Assembly (NCBI GenBank): GCA_036514635.1
Contig: DATBWU010000393.1
Span: 1 to 7,585, forward strand
Direction: 5' to 3'
Origin: DASSFZ01 sp036514635
GTDB lineage: Bacteria; Chloroflexota; Anaerolineae; Fen-1058
DNA: 7,585 bases
Shown here: positions 1 to 6,728 of the stretch, piece by piece
How the letters are laid out: every line of letters begins with the position of its first letter
How positions within the stretch are numbered: the first letter of the stretch is position 1
Notes under the pieces: model-generated
What the model saw: only the letters and a program-made list of their open reading frames with translations
What the model was told of the DNA's origin: nothing
Databases searched by the model: none
Made by a program: the position numbers and the translations under genes

Positions 1-570
1 GCCCGGTGCGCGGGCGGGCGAGTCGATTGGGGGTGGAGTGCGTGACGTAGCCGAGGCAGCTGGTGGGAAGATGAGGGAGAAGATGAGTGCAATGCTGCAA
101 CAGCGGTATAGCGTCAGGTGCGGCGATGGCATGACATGCCCTCCGATGCTCACACACGACTGAGCCGTGGCGTGCTGCCCCCGCTGTATGCCGAGCACGA
201 CTATGCGGTTGTCGGGTCAAACCTACGCGACATCGAAGACCGTGGCATTGAACAACGGAGAGCCTCGATGGGATGGAGGGCTGTGATGGGGCAGGAATCT
301 ACGCTGAATGAACCAGGCTTCTCAGCAGGGCTTCCTGTTGGTGGGACAGGCTTCTCAATGCGCGTGGTCTATGCATGGACGTATATCACAGGTGTAGGCG
401 TGAGGGCAAGTGACGAATGTCATCTGGATGAGACCGGTCCCCGAACTCGTACTTTTCGCACACCGCCTGCGCTGACGCTCCTCCAAGTTAGAGTAGTTTG
501 GAGCACGAGGTTCACACCATTTCATACAAGTCGAGCGAAGAAACCAAGTTCTCGACACCATGATCCTTAG
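1..570. other. Gene-free stretch with short inverted repeats, possible structured RNA or group II intron remnant
   Basis: I see no convincing gene here. The longest open frame (118-570, +) starts at a GTG with no ribosome binding site and matches no family I know. Several short perfect inverted repeats are visible: GGCATG/CATGCC around 128-140, CGTGCT (171-176) with AGCACG (194-199), and GTCGAG (530-535) with CTCGAC (551-556). An 11-base direct repeat CAGGCTTCTCA lies at 314-324 and 347-357. Bases 6-10 read GTGCG, the usual 5' end of group II introns, and the stretch around 200-400 gives an impression of group II domain I RNA. No reverse transcriptase and no recognisable domain V is present, so if this is an intron it is only a 5' fragment. 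Low confidence in that identity; higher confidence that no ordinary protein gene is present. Confidence 0.3.
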
Positions 571-579
571 TTGATCAGA

Positions 580-658
580 TTGTTGCCGTATTGGCAACAT
601 GCCACCTCTACGCTGTGGCCGAAATCCACAGCGGAGGTGGCAGCATGTTCGGCAACAA
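580..658 (+). promoter_or_regulatory. Long imperfect palindrome that would sequester the RBS and start codon of the small HTH gene
   Basis: Four perfect pairing blocks stack on one another: 580-588 with 650-658 (9 bp), 596-600 with 645-649 (5 bp), 601-608 with 634-641 (8 bp) and 611-618 with 626-633 (8 bp). They are separated only by a 7-base bulge on the left (589-595), a 3-base bulge on the right (642-644) and a 2-base bulge on the left (609-610), closing on a 7-base loop (619-625). The ribosome binding site GGAGGTGG (633-640) and the ATG (645-647) both lie in the right arm. As RNA this would hide them from the ribosome. There is no T-run after the stem, so it is not an intrinsic terminator. 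It could instead act as a DNA operator or be a small palindromic insertion. The pairing is directly seen; the function is inferred. Confidence 0.65.
581..599. promoter_or_regulatory. Candidate operator, TGTTGCC palindrome upstream of the HTH gene
   Basis: Perfect 7-bp inverted repeat TGTTGCC-N5-GGCAACA (581-587 and 593-599). The same half-site recurs at 650-657 (inverted), 890-896 and 923-930, and a six-base GGCAAC lies at 865-870. A 19-bp symmetric site suits a dimeric winged-helix regulator. As RNA this small hairpin would compete with the outer pairing of the 580-658 palindrome, since both use bases 581-588. I could not find a convincing promoter for the HTH gene next to it. Confidence 0.5.
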
Positions 659-860
659 GAACGACAAGCAGGCGCGATTGGCGAGGATCGCCGCGCTCGT
701 GGCGCAGTCGGCAGGAGGAATTACCCAGGCCGCCCTGGCTGCCGCGTTGGGAGTGGCTCGTTCGACGATCCACAAAGACTTGATCGCACTTGAGCGGAGA
801 GGCACGCGGCTGGCCGAGGATGACCGAGGCCGCCTGAGCTGGCCGGATCGGGACAGGTGA
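645..860 (+). CDS. Small DeoR/HTH_11-like winged-helix DNA-binding protein (71 aa)
   Basis: A stand-alone DNA-binding protein, probably a transcription regulator. Residues about 10-50 form a helix-turn-helix: an N-terminal helix (K8-Q21), a G24-G25-I26-T27-Q28 entry, helix 2 (A29-L35), the turn G36-V37 and a recognition helix R39-S-T-I-H-K-D-L-I-A-L-E50. A wing follows (L56 to W66, with D59-D60-R61-G62-R63). There is no ligand or oligomerisation domain, so it is far shorter than ordinary DeoR regulators. I chose the ATG at 645 because GGAGGTGG (633-640) sits just before it; an in-frame TTG at 591 has no such site. The gene ends 83 bases before the WYL-Cas3 gene and runs the same way. Its RBS and ATG lie inside a strong palindrome, and TGTTGCC boxes flank both genes. 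I infer, without proof, that it regulates itself and the cas operon. The exact family is uncertain. Confidence 0.75.
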   Translation: MFGNKNDKQARLARIAALVAQSAGGITQAALAAALGVARSTIHKDLIALERRGTRLAEDDRGRLSWPDRDR

Positions 861-889
861 AGCAGGCAACTGCAACGCAACCGGCGAGG

Positions 890-896
890 TGTTGCC
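890..896 (+). promoter_or_regulatory. TGTTGCC box overlapping the cas -35 element
   Basis: A copy of the half-site also found at 581-587. It covers most of the -35 hexamer TTGCCA (892-897), so a protein bound here would block RNA polymerase. An inverted GGCAAC at 865-870 and further GCAAC steps at 872-876 and 877-881 lie just upstream. Operator function is inferred from position and recurrence. Confidence 0.45.
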
Positions 897-920
897 ATTT
901 TTCGCCGACAAGTGTGCTAT
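892..920 (+). promoter_or_regulatory. Sigma70-type promoter of the cas operon
   Basis: The -35 element TTGCCA (892-897, 5 of 6 to TTGACA) and the -10 element TGCTAT (915-920, 3 of 6 to TATAAT) are separated by exactly 17 bases. Transcription would begin near 926-928, leaving a leader of under 20 bases with the ribosome binding site at 932-939. The spacing and location fit an operon start at the ATG at 944 and argue against translation from the upstream GTG at 857. The -10 element is weak, which would suit a regulated promoter. Confidence 0.6.
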
Positions 921-922
921 CC

Positions 923-930
923 TGTTGCCG
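923..930 (+). promoter_or_regulatory. TGTTGCCG box at the expected cas transcription start
   Basis: Identical over 8 bases to 581-588 and to the reverse complement of 650-657. It lies 33 bases (about three helical turns) downstream of the box at 890, in the same orientation, and spans the predicted +1. Two sites on the same face of the helix bracketing a promoter are a common repressor layout. Function is inferred. Confidence 0.45.
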
Positions 931-931
931 G

Positions 932-939
932 AAAGGAGG
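932..939 (+). promoter_or_regulatory. Ribosome binding site that sets the WYL-Cas3 start
   Basis: AAAGGAGG lies 4 bases before the ATG at 944. The open frame reaches back to a GTG at 857, but that GTG overlaps the stop of the preceding gene, precedes the promoter and would add 29 Cys-rich residues unlike any regulator N-terminus. The ATG at 944 is therefore taken as the start. Confidence 0.85.
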
Positions 940-943
940 CGCG

Positions 944-3900
944 ATGAGTCGAGGGATGGGCCGTGCCGAGCGGTTGCGCGAGATGGAAAGGCTCTACTTG
1001 GAGCGCGGCTGGACCGATATTGAGATGGCTGAACGTGTGAGGGTATCCCGGGAGCAAGCATTCAAGGATAGGCGGCTCTTGGAGACAGAGTACCCGTTTG
1101 TCGAGGTCGAACGTGGGCGGTGGAAGATCGACCGGCTACGATATCTATCGAGCATCAAATTAAACCTGCATGAGGCATTGGCGCTGTATCTTCCGGCGCG
1201 GCGGGCGGCACGGCAGACGTTGATGGCGCAGCCGCATGTCGCCAACGGGTTGGAGAAATTAGCCACGGCGCTCAAGCAACCTATGACCGAGCGGCTGGTA
1301 AAGGCCGCGAACATGATTTTGGCGCAGACGGCCCAGCCGGAGCGTGTGGCGATCATAGAGACGGTGACGCGGGGCTGGATCGAGCGGCGCAAGATTCGAA
1401 TTGCCTATCGCGGCCTGCACGCCCGGCAAACCGGCTATCACATTGTCAAGCCCTACCTGATTGAGCCGGCATTGTGGAGTGATGGAGCATACGTAATCGG
1501 CTACAGCGATCACTTTGACGACATTGCCGTGTTCAAGATCGAACGCATCGAGTTCGCCGAACTAGAGCCGGGGGGAAACTTTGAGATTCCTGAGCATTTC
1601 GATGAGCAGCGAATGCTGCGCTATGCCTGGGGCATCTGGTCGAGCGAGGGTGAACCCGAACGGGTGAAATTGCGCTTTCTGCCGGGCGACGCCACGCGGC
1701 GTGTCAAGGAAACGATCTGGCATCCTTATCAGAAGCCGGTCGCTGATATGCCTGACGGTGGATGCCTCTGGGAGGCGTTGGTTGCCGAGCCACGCGAGAT
1801 GATTCCCTGGATACGCGGCTGGGGCGCGGATGTCGAAGTGCTGGAGCCACCAGAGTTGCGGGAGGCGCTAGTGCGCGAAGCAGGCCGGTTGGCCGTGCAG
1901 TATCAAGTCGTTGCGCCGACGGAGACGCCGGCGCATCGGTTGCTGTGGGCGAAGGCCGACAGGAAATCGGGAAAGGTGCATCGGCTGATCTATCACCTGA
2001 TCGATGTAGGTCAGGTCGCGTTGGCGCTGTGGAATCTCGGCCTGAGCAAGCCAATCCGTCAGCGACTGGCAGCCTGGCTGGGCTTGAGCATTGAAGACGC
2101 CGGCCGACTGGTTGCCTTTTGGGCCGCGCTGCACGATCTTGGCAAAGCCAGCCCGGCGTTCCAGGATCATCGATACATGCCGGATCGATTGCGCGAGGCG
2201 ATCCGGCGCGAGTTGCGTGACGCTGGCTTGAGTATGCCCAATCGCGCCGAAGACCGTCGTGCCCGGCACGAAGTCATCTCGACCTGGGCACTGGGCCGCG
2301 ATGAGAAATTGCTCGCTGAAGAAACCGGCCTGCCGCCCACATTGGCGAAGCACATCGCGCAAGCGTTGGGCGGACACCACGGCGCATGGCCCGTGCCATC
2401 GTTGTTCCTACCGAGCCATCTCAAGCCGGATGACAAAGGCGATCCGGCGTGGACGGCCATCCGCCGCGAGTTGATCCATGACCTCAAGCACGTCTTCCAA
2501 CCGCCGACTGTCAACGTTGCTGCCGCCGACGACGACAATGCCATGCTCACACTGTTCTCCGGCGTCGTCTCAGTGTCCGACTGGCTAGGGTCGGATGAGG
2601 AGACGTTTGGCTATGAAGATCAGCACATTCCGCTGGACACGTATGCGCGCTATTCGCGGCGAATGGCGGAGTGCCTGGTCGAGAAAACCGGCTGGCGCAA
2701 TGTGCTCGAAGCCGGACAACAGTTCGATTTTGGCGGCACGTTTGGCTTTGAGGCCAACGAGACCCAGCGCGAAGCCATCACGACTGCTTCCATGCTCACG
2801 CTGCCTGCACTGGTTATTCTCGAAGCGCCGATGGGCAGCGGCAAGACTGAGGCTGCATTTAGCATTTACTCTCAATGGAGCCAGCGCATCGGATCGTGTG
2901 GACTGTATATCGCCATGCCGACGACCGCCACGAGCAACCAGATGCACCGCCGCGCCGAAGCCTTCCTGAAGCATCGATACGGCGACGCCGCTACGGCGCT
3001 CCTCGTGCACAGCCAGGCACTGTTGCAGGCCGGTGCGCACGCGGACGAGGCGGATCCAGTCGAGGAAAAGGACAAAGATGGCGACCGGGCGGCAGCACTG
3101 GCCTGGTTCCTGCCGCGCAAGCGTAGCCTGCTCGCGCCGTTCGGCGTCGGCACAGTCGATCAGGCCTTGATGAGCGTCTTGCAGACCAAACACTTCTTCG
3201 TCCGCCTGCTCGGCCTGAGTCATAAGGTCGTCATCTTCGACGAGGTGCATGCCTACGATACCTACATGTCCACACTGTTCCAGCGCCTACTGACGTGGCT
3301 GCGCGAACTAGGCGCATCGGTGATTGTGCTCTCGGCGACGCTGCCTGAAAAGACTCGGAGCGATCTGGTGCGCGCATACACCGGCCGCGATGAGGAATTG
3401 CCGCCGGCCAGCTATCCCCGCATCACGCTGGCCGCTGCCGATGCAGCGCCGCGTGTCGTGTCGCTGCCGGCTCCACCACTGCGGACATTGTCGCTGGAAT
3501 GGATGCCTCGCGCTCCGGCGGACATCATCGCCCGGCTTCAGGCTGAACTGCATGATGGTGGTTGCGCGGCCGTGATTTGTAATACGGTAGGCCGGGCGCA
3601 GGAACTCTATCGCGCGCTGGGCGAATCCGAGTTCAGGGCACTGGGTGAAGACCTGATCCTGTTCCACGCCCGTTACCCGCTGGCCTGGCGTGAAGGGATC
3701 GAGGCGAAGGTGCTGGCAAAATTCGGCAAGGACCGAAGCCGGCGGCCTGAGAAAGCCATCGTGGTTGCCACACAGGTTATCGAGCAGAGCCTCGACCTCG
3801 ACTTCGACGTGATGATCAGCGACCTGTGCCCGGCAGACCTGCTGCTCCAGCGCGCGGGCCGGCTGCATCGGCACGCGGCCGAGCGCGCGCACCCCTATCG

Positions 3901-4642
3901 CGTGTGGATCGCTGCGCCCGACGCTGAAAATTATGTTCCCGCGCTTGATCGCGCCGATAAGTTTGTGTATGAAGAATACGTCCTGCTGCGCTCGTGGCTG
4001 GCGCTCGGCGCAGGGCATACTCGCGCGGTAGCACTGCCCGACGATCTGAGCACGCTGATCGAATCAGTGTACGGCGATGATTCGCTGTCAGACACAGGGC
4101 CGGAGATGCGCGCGGCGCTGGATGCGGCGAAGCAGAAGATGGAGAAGGGTGAGCGTGGCGACAAGTTCAAAGCAAGCCAACACCTCGTTCATAAACCGGA
4201 CGACGAGGACCTGCTCATCGGCGGTAACCTGGGGCTGGAAGAGGATGACCCGACCATTCACACCACGTTCCAGGCTCTTACTCGTGCCGATGCGCCGGGA
4301 CTGCAAGTCGTCTGTCTACACCTGATCGATGGGAAGTTGATGCTGGAGCCGGACAGCGCGGGTGAAGAAGTGGACATCGAGGCGAAGCCGGCTCAAGCGA
4401 TGATTCGTGAACTGGCTCGGCGCACCGTCACCATTCAGCGCGGGGACATCATCCGGCACTTGCTCGAAGCGCCGGTTTCCCCCAATGTCGAGAAGATACT
4501 GTCGCGCTGGAAAAAAATCGCGGTTCTGCGCTACCATCGGTTGCTCGTGTTCGAGAACGGCGTCTGCCCACTGCACGGCACGCCGTATGTTCTGCGACTC
4601 ACACGCGAATTCGGCTTGGAGATCACGAAGGAGGCCCAATGA
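944..4642 (+). CDS. cas3: HTH-WYL regulator fused to type I-E Cas3 HD nuclease-helicase (1232 aa)
   Basis: Cas3 is recruited by target-bound Cascade, unwinds DNA 3' to 5' with ATP and cuts the strand with its HD nuclease. Here a whole transcription regulator precedes it. Residues 1-60 are a winged helix (turn near V32-S35, recognition helix R36-E47); about 140-225 are the WYL domain (YLIEPALW 171-178, GAYVIGY 181-187); about 237-322 are the WCX tail (WGADVEVLEP 293-302). Cas3 begins with LLWAKADR (333-340). HD residues are H351, H397-D398, H442, H478-H479 and D546. Helicase motifs are the GSGKT Walker A (631-635), DEVH (766-769), SAT (797-799), QVIEQSLD (944-951) and QRAGRLHRH (969-977). The C-terminal domain runs from about 1090 to 1232. 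The Cas3 part, about 900 residues, is normal length and no key residue is missing. I see no RBS or good start at the junction, so it reads as one protein. It overlaps cas8e by ATGA. Confidence 0.95.
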   Translation: MSRGMGRAERLREMERLYLERGWTDIEMAERVRVSREQAFKDRRLLETEYPFVEVERGRWKIDRLRYLSSIKLNLHEALALYLPARRAARQTLMAQPHVANGLEKLATALKQPMTERLVKAANMILAQTAQPERVAIIETVTRGWIERRKIRIAYRGLHARQTGYHIVKPYLIEPALWSDGAYVIGYSDHFDDIAVFKIERIEFAELEPGGNFEIPEHFDEQRMLRYAWGIWSSEGEPERVKLRFLPGDATRRVKETIWHPYQKPVADMPDGGCLWEALVAEPREMIPWIRGWGADVEVLEPPELREALVREAGRLAVQYQVVAPTETPAHRLLWAKADRKSGKVHRLIYHLIDVGQVALALWNLGLSKPIRQRLAAWLGLSIEDAGRLVAFWAALHDLGKASPAFQDHRYMPDRLREAIRRELRDAGLSMPNRAEDRRARHEVISTWALGRDEKLLAEETGLPPTLAKHIAQALGGHHGAWPVPSLFLPSHLKPDDKGDPAWTAIRRELIHDLKHVFQPPTVNVAAADDDNAMLTLFSGVVSVSDWLGSDEETFGYEDQHIPLDTYARYSRRMAECLVEKTGWRNVLEAGQQFDFGGTFGFEANETQREAITTASMLTLPALVILEAPMGSGKTEAAFSIYSQWSQRIGSCGLYIAMPTTATSNQMHRRAEAFLKHRYGDAATALLVHSQALLQAGAHADEADPVEEKDKDGDRAAALAWFLPRKRSLLAPFGVGTVDQALMSVLQTKHFFVRLLGLSHKVVIFDEVHAYDTYMSTLFQRLLTWLRELGASVIVLSATLPEKTRSDLVRAYTGRDEELPPASYPRITLAAADAAPRVVSLPAPPLRTLSLEWMPRAPADIIARLQAELHDGGCAAVICNTVGRAQELYRALGESEFRALGEDLILFHARYPLAWREGIEAKVLAKFGKDRSRRPEKAIVVATQVIEQSLDLDFDVMISDLCPADLLLQRAGRLHRHAAERAHPYRVWIAAPDAENYVPALDRADKFVYEEYVLLRSWLALGAGHTRAVALPDDLSTLIESVYGDDSLSDTGPEMRAALDAAKQKMEKGERGDKFKASQHLVHKPDDEDLLIGGNLGLEEDDPTIHTTFQALTRADAPGLQVVCLHLIDGKLMLEPDSAGEEVDIEAKPAQAMIRELARRTVTIQRGDIIRHLLEAPVSPNVEKILSRWKKIAVLRYHRLLVFENGVCPLHGTPYVLRLTREFGLEITKEAQ

Positions 4643-6195
4643 GCGATCTGTTCAACCTGATTGACGAAGCGTGGATTCCCTGCATCCGTCACGATGGCAC
4701 ATGCACTGATCTCAGCCTGCGGCAAACACTGGCTGAGGCGCACGAACTGCGTGAACTCTATGCAGAGACGCCGCCGGTCACCGCCGCTCTGCATCGCCTG
4801 CTGCTGGCCGTGCTGCATCGCGTGTTCGGTCCCAAGCGGCGCGCGGATTGGCAGCGGTTGTTGGAAGCCGGACACTTCGACATGGCGCGACTAGATGCCT
4901 ATCTCGGCAAATGGCGTCATCGGTTCAACCTGTTTGATTCGGAGAGGCCGTTCTACCAGTCGCGCTACAAAGGGGCAGGCGAGAAATCGGTTGTCAGCCT
5001 CGTCCTGGAAATGGCATCCGGCAATAACGCCACCTTGTTTGACCATCATACCGAAGGAGCCAGCGCAGCGCTCACACCGACACAGGCGGCACACGCTGTG
5101 CTCACGTCGCAAGCATTTGGATTCAGTGGCCTGAGCGGCATGCCCGAGAAGTTCACCGATGCGCCCGGCGCAAAAGGCATTCTCTTCTTCGCACAGGGCA
5201 ATTCCCTTTTTGAGACGCTAATGCTCAACTTGATTCGCTACCCTCAAGAAGAAGGAGATATGCCGAGCGGCCCGGACGATCAGCCTGCCTGGGAAATGAC
5301 TGATCCGCTCAAGCCCGACCGCTCAACGCCCCATGGCTATCTCGATTACCTGACCTGGCACAATCGGCGTATCTTGCTCTTGCCAGAACGCACCGGGAAC
5401 GCAGTGATCGTTCAAAAAATGATCTGGGGGCCGGGCTTGCGCCTCGAGGCAGAAGTCCGCGATCCCATGAAGCACTATCGCGAGGACAAGAGAACGGGTT
5501 TTGTCCCACTCTCGTTCAACAGCGAACGCGCATTGTGGCGTGATAGTTCGGCGCTGTTGCAGCTGAAGAAATCTGACACTCGCCCGCCAGCTGCTTTCTT
5601 CTGGCTCTCCAATTTGGTCGATGAGGGCGCGATCGGTATGGCGCAGGTCTATCGCTTCATAGCACTCGGCTTGTCCAAAGATCAAGCCAAGCTGGAGTTC
5701 TTCCGCTCTGAGGCATTACCTCTGCCACTGAAGTATCTGCACGATGATCTACTGGTGGACAAACTGAGCACTTCACTTGGTTACGCCACAGATGTGGCCA
5801 GAAGGCTGAACGGCGCAGTGTTCACACTCGTGCGTCTCATCCTCAAACCTACAACGACCGACGAGGAATTGGCGAAAGAACCCAGCCGTGAAGAACGTGA
5901 CCGCATCAATCAGTTCGCCTCGCACTGGGCCATCGATCGCTACTACTGGAGTGCGCTGGAATTGCCCTTCCGCCGCATGATGGTGGACTTGCTGCACAAG
6001 CCGGATGAGGCGCAGGCCACCTGGCGCGACGAATTGCGCCTGGCCGCGCGGCGCGCCTTCGACTGCGTCGAGCGATACGTGGGCACGGATAGCCGATCGG
6101 GTCGCGCTGTCGTCCGTGCCCGACAGCAGTTCGAGTGGGGACTGAATCGCGTGCTTGCGAATGAAACCACACAGACGAAAGGAGGAGCCGCATGA
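4639..6195 (+). CDS. cas8e: Type I-E Cascade large subunit Cas8e (CasA/Cse1), 518 aa
   Basis: The large subunit of Cascade. In this family it reads the PAM, helps open the target duplex and gives Cas3 its docking surface. The N-terminus is typical (FNLIDEAWIPCI, residues 5-16, then a helical segment ELRELYAETPPVTAALHRLLLAVLH). Further family hallmarks are SGNNATLFDHH (127-137), KFTDAPGAKG (171-180) and GNSLFETLMLNL (187-198), and the last 150 residues or so are helical, as expected for the C-terminal four-helix bundle. At 518 aa it is close to E. coli CasA (502 aa). The ATG at 4639 follows AAGGAGG (4628-4634) and overlaps the cas3 stop as ATGA, so translation is probably coupled. The stop in turn overlaps the cas11 start by ATGA. 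Nothing appears truncated. Confidence 0.95.
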   Translation: MSDLFNLIDEAWIPCIRHDGTCTDLSLRQTLAEAHELRELYAETPPVTAALHRLLLAVLHRVFGPKRRADWQRLLEAGHFDMARLDAYLGKWRHRFNLFDSERPFYQSRYKGAGEKSVVSLVLEMASGNNATLFDHHTEGASAALTPTQAAHAVLTSQAFGFSGLSGMPEKFTDAPGAKGILFFAQGNSLFETLMLNLIRYPQEEGDMPSGPDDQPAWEMTDPLKPDRSTPHGYLDYLTWHNRRILLLPERTGNAVIVQKMIWGPGLRLEAEVRDPMKHYREDKRTGFVPLSFNSERALWRDSSALLQLKKSDTRPPAAFFWLSNLVDEGAIGMAQVYRFIALGLSKDQAKLEFFRSEALPLPLKYLHDDLLVDKLSTSLGYATDVARRLNGAVFTLVRLILKPTTTDEELAKEPSREERDRINQFASHWAIDRYYWSALELPFRRMMVDLLHKPDEAQATWRDELRLAARRAFDCVERYVGTDSRSGRAVVRARQQFEWGLNRVLANETTQTKGGAA

Positions 6196-6725
6196 CCGAC
6201 TTCATCGACTATCTTGAAGGCCTGAAAGAGGATCGGGCGGCGCTGGCTGCGCTGAGGCGCGGGCTGGGATACACCGTCGACGACGCGCCCGCCGAAACCC
6301 GCCGCATCGTCGAGCCGCGCCTGTCCCAGACTACGTCGCAGGCGTGGGAGCGGGCTTGCTACATCGTCGGGCCGCTATTCGCGTTTCACCCCGAATCAAC
6401 CGGCAGCGGCGACATGGGCGCGCACCTGCGCACGATTCGCGGCGACAATCCAGACGAGACCGCCGTCGAGCGGCGCTTCACGCAACTGCTCGCCGCGCAC
6501 CCTGACGATCTGGCGGATTACTTGCGCCAAGCGGTCAGCCTGCTCAAAGCCAAAGACCACCCGATCAACTGGCGCAAGCTGTTTTTCGATGTACTGACCT
6601 GGCAAAGCCACGACGAAGATGCACGCAACAAAGTTCAAAAGCGTTGGGCGACTTCGTTCTGGCGCGCATCGTTCGATAAGCCGACCGATGATCAAGCTGA
6701 CACCACGATTCAGAAAGGAGAATAA
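6192..6725 (+). CDS. cas11: Type I-E Cascade small subunit Cas11 (CasB/Cse2), 177 aa
   Basis: The small, all-helical subunit, present as a dimer along the belly of Cascade, where it stabilises the crRNA-target R-loop. The N-terminus has the family's Arg-rich helix (DRAALAALRRGLG), and the C-terminal half has the hallmark segment NWRKLFFDVLTWQ (126-138) followed by a Lys/Arg-rich KVQKRWATSFWR stretch. The length is usual for Cse2. The start at 6192 follows GGAGG-type sequence at 6180-6186 and overlaps the cas8e stop (ATGA). The stop is followed by only three bases before cas7e. Identification rests on these motifs and on its position between cas8e and cas7e, which is fixed in type I-E operons. 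Confidence 0.92.
   Translation: MTDFIDYLEGLKEDRAALAALRRGLGYTVDDAPAETRRIVEPRLSQTTSQAWERACYIVGPLFAFHPESTGSGDMGAHLRTIRGDNPDETAVERRFTQLLAAHPDDLADYLRQAVSLLKAKDHPINWRKLFFDVLTWQSHDEDARNKVQKRWATSFWRASFDKPTDDQADTTIQKGE
6714..6720 (+). promoter_or_regulatory. Ribosome binding site that sets the GTG start of cas7e
   Basis: AAAGGAG inside the end of cas11, 8 bases before the GTG at 6729. The GTG is chosen because it gives the family's N-terminus (FIELHFVQHFAPANLNRDD) directly, and no ATG lies nearby in frame. Confidence 0.8.
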
Positions 6726-6728
6726 CTC

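Noticed and set aside
314..357. 11-base direct repeat CAGGCTTCTCA as the start of a CRISPR array
   Set aside because: There are only two copies, the unit is too short and there is no third spacing. No array is visible anywhere in the window.
530..556. GTCGAG/CTCGAC hairpin as a terminator or group II domain V
   Set aside because: No T tract follows, the loop is 15 bases, and the catalytic AGC/bulge pattern of domain V is not there.
118..570. 150-codon open frame on the + strand
   Set aside because: It has a GTG start without ribosome binding site, an irregular composition, no recognisable domain, and an overlapping minus-strand frame of equal plausibility.
601..641. Hairpin as an intrinsic terminator
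   Set aside because: No run of T follows the stem, and the right arm contains the ribosome binding site of the next gene.
857..943. Upstream GTG start extending the WYL-Cas3 protein by 29 residues
   Set aside because: It overlaps the stop of the HTH gene, has no ribosome binding site, encodes an atypical Cys-rich tail and lies across the predicted promoter. The ATG at 944 has AAAGGAGG just before it.
567..1061. 164-codon minus-strand frame across the HTH gene and cas promoter
   Set aside because: It is antisense to a recognisable winged-helix protein and to the start of the WYL fusion. Its Arg/Ser-rich composition is typical of shadow frames in GC-rich DNA.
1895..1965. A separate start for an independent Cas3 at the WYL-Cas3 junction
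   Set aside because: Only GTG, TTG or CTG codons without a Shine-Dalgarno sequence are present, and the frame is continuous with the WCX tail.
2585..4018. Long minus-strand frames (221 and 236 codons) inside cas3
   Set aside because: They lie opposite the conserved helicase motifs of Cas3, have no family resemblance, and are explained by GC-rich codon bias.
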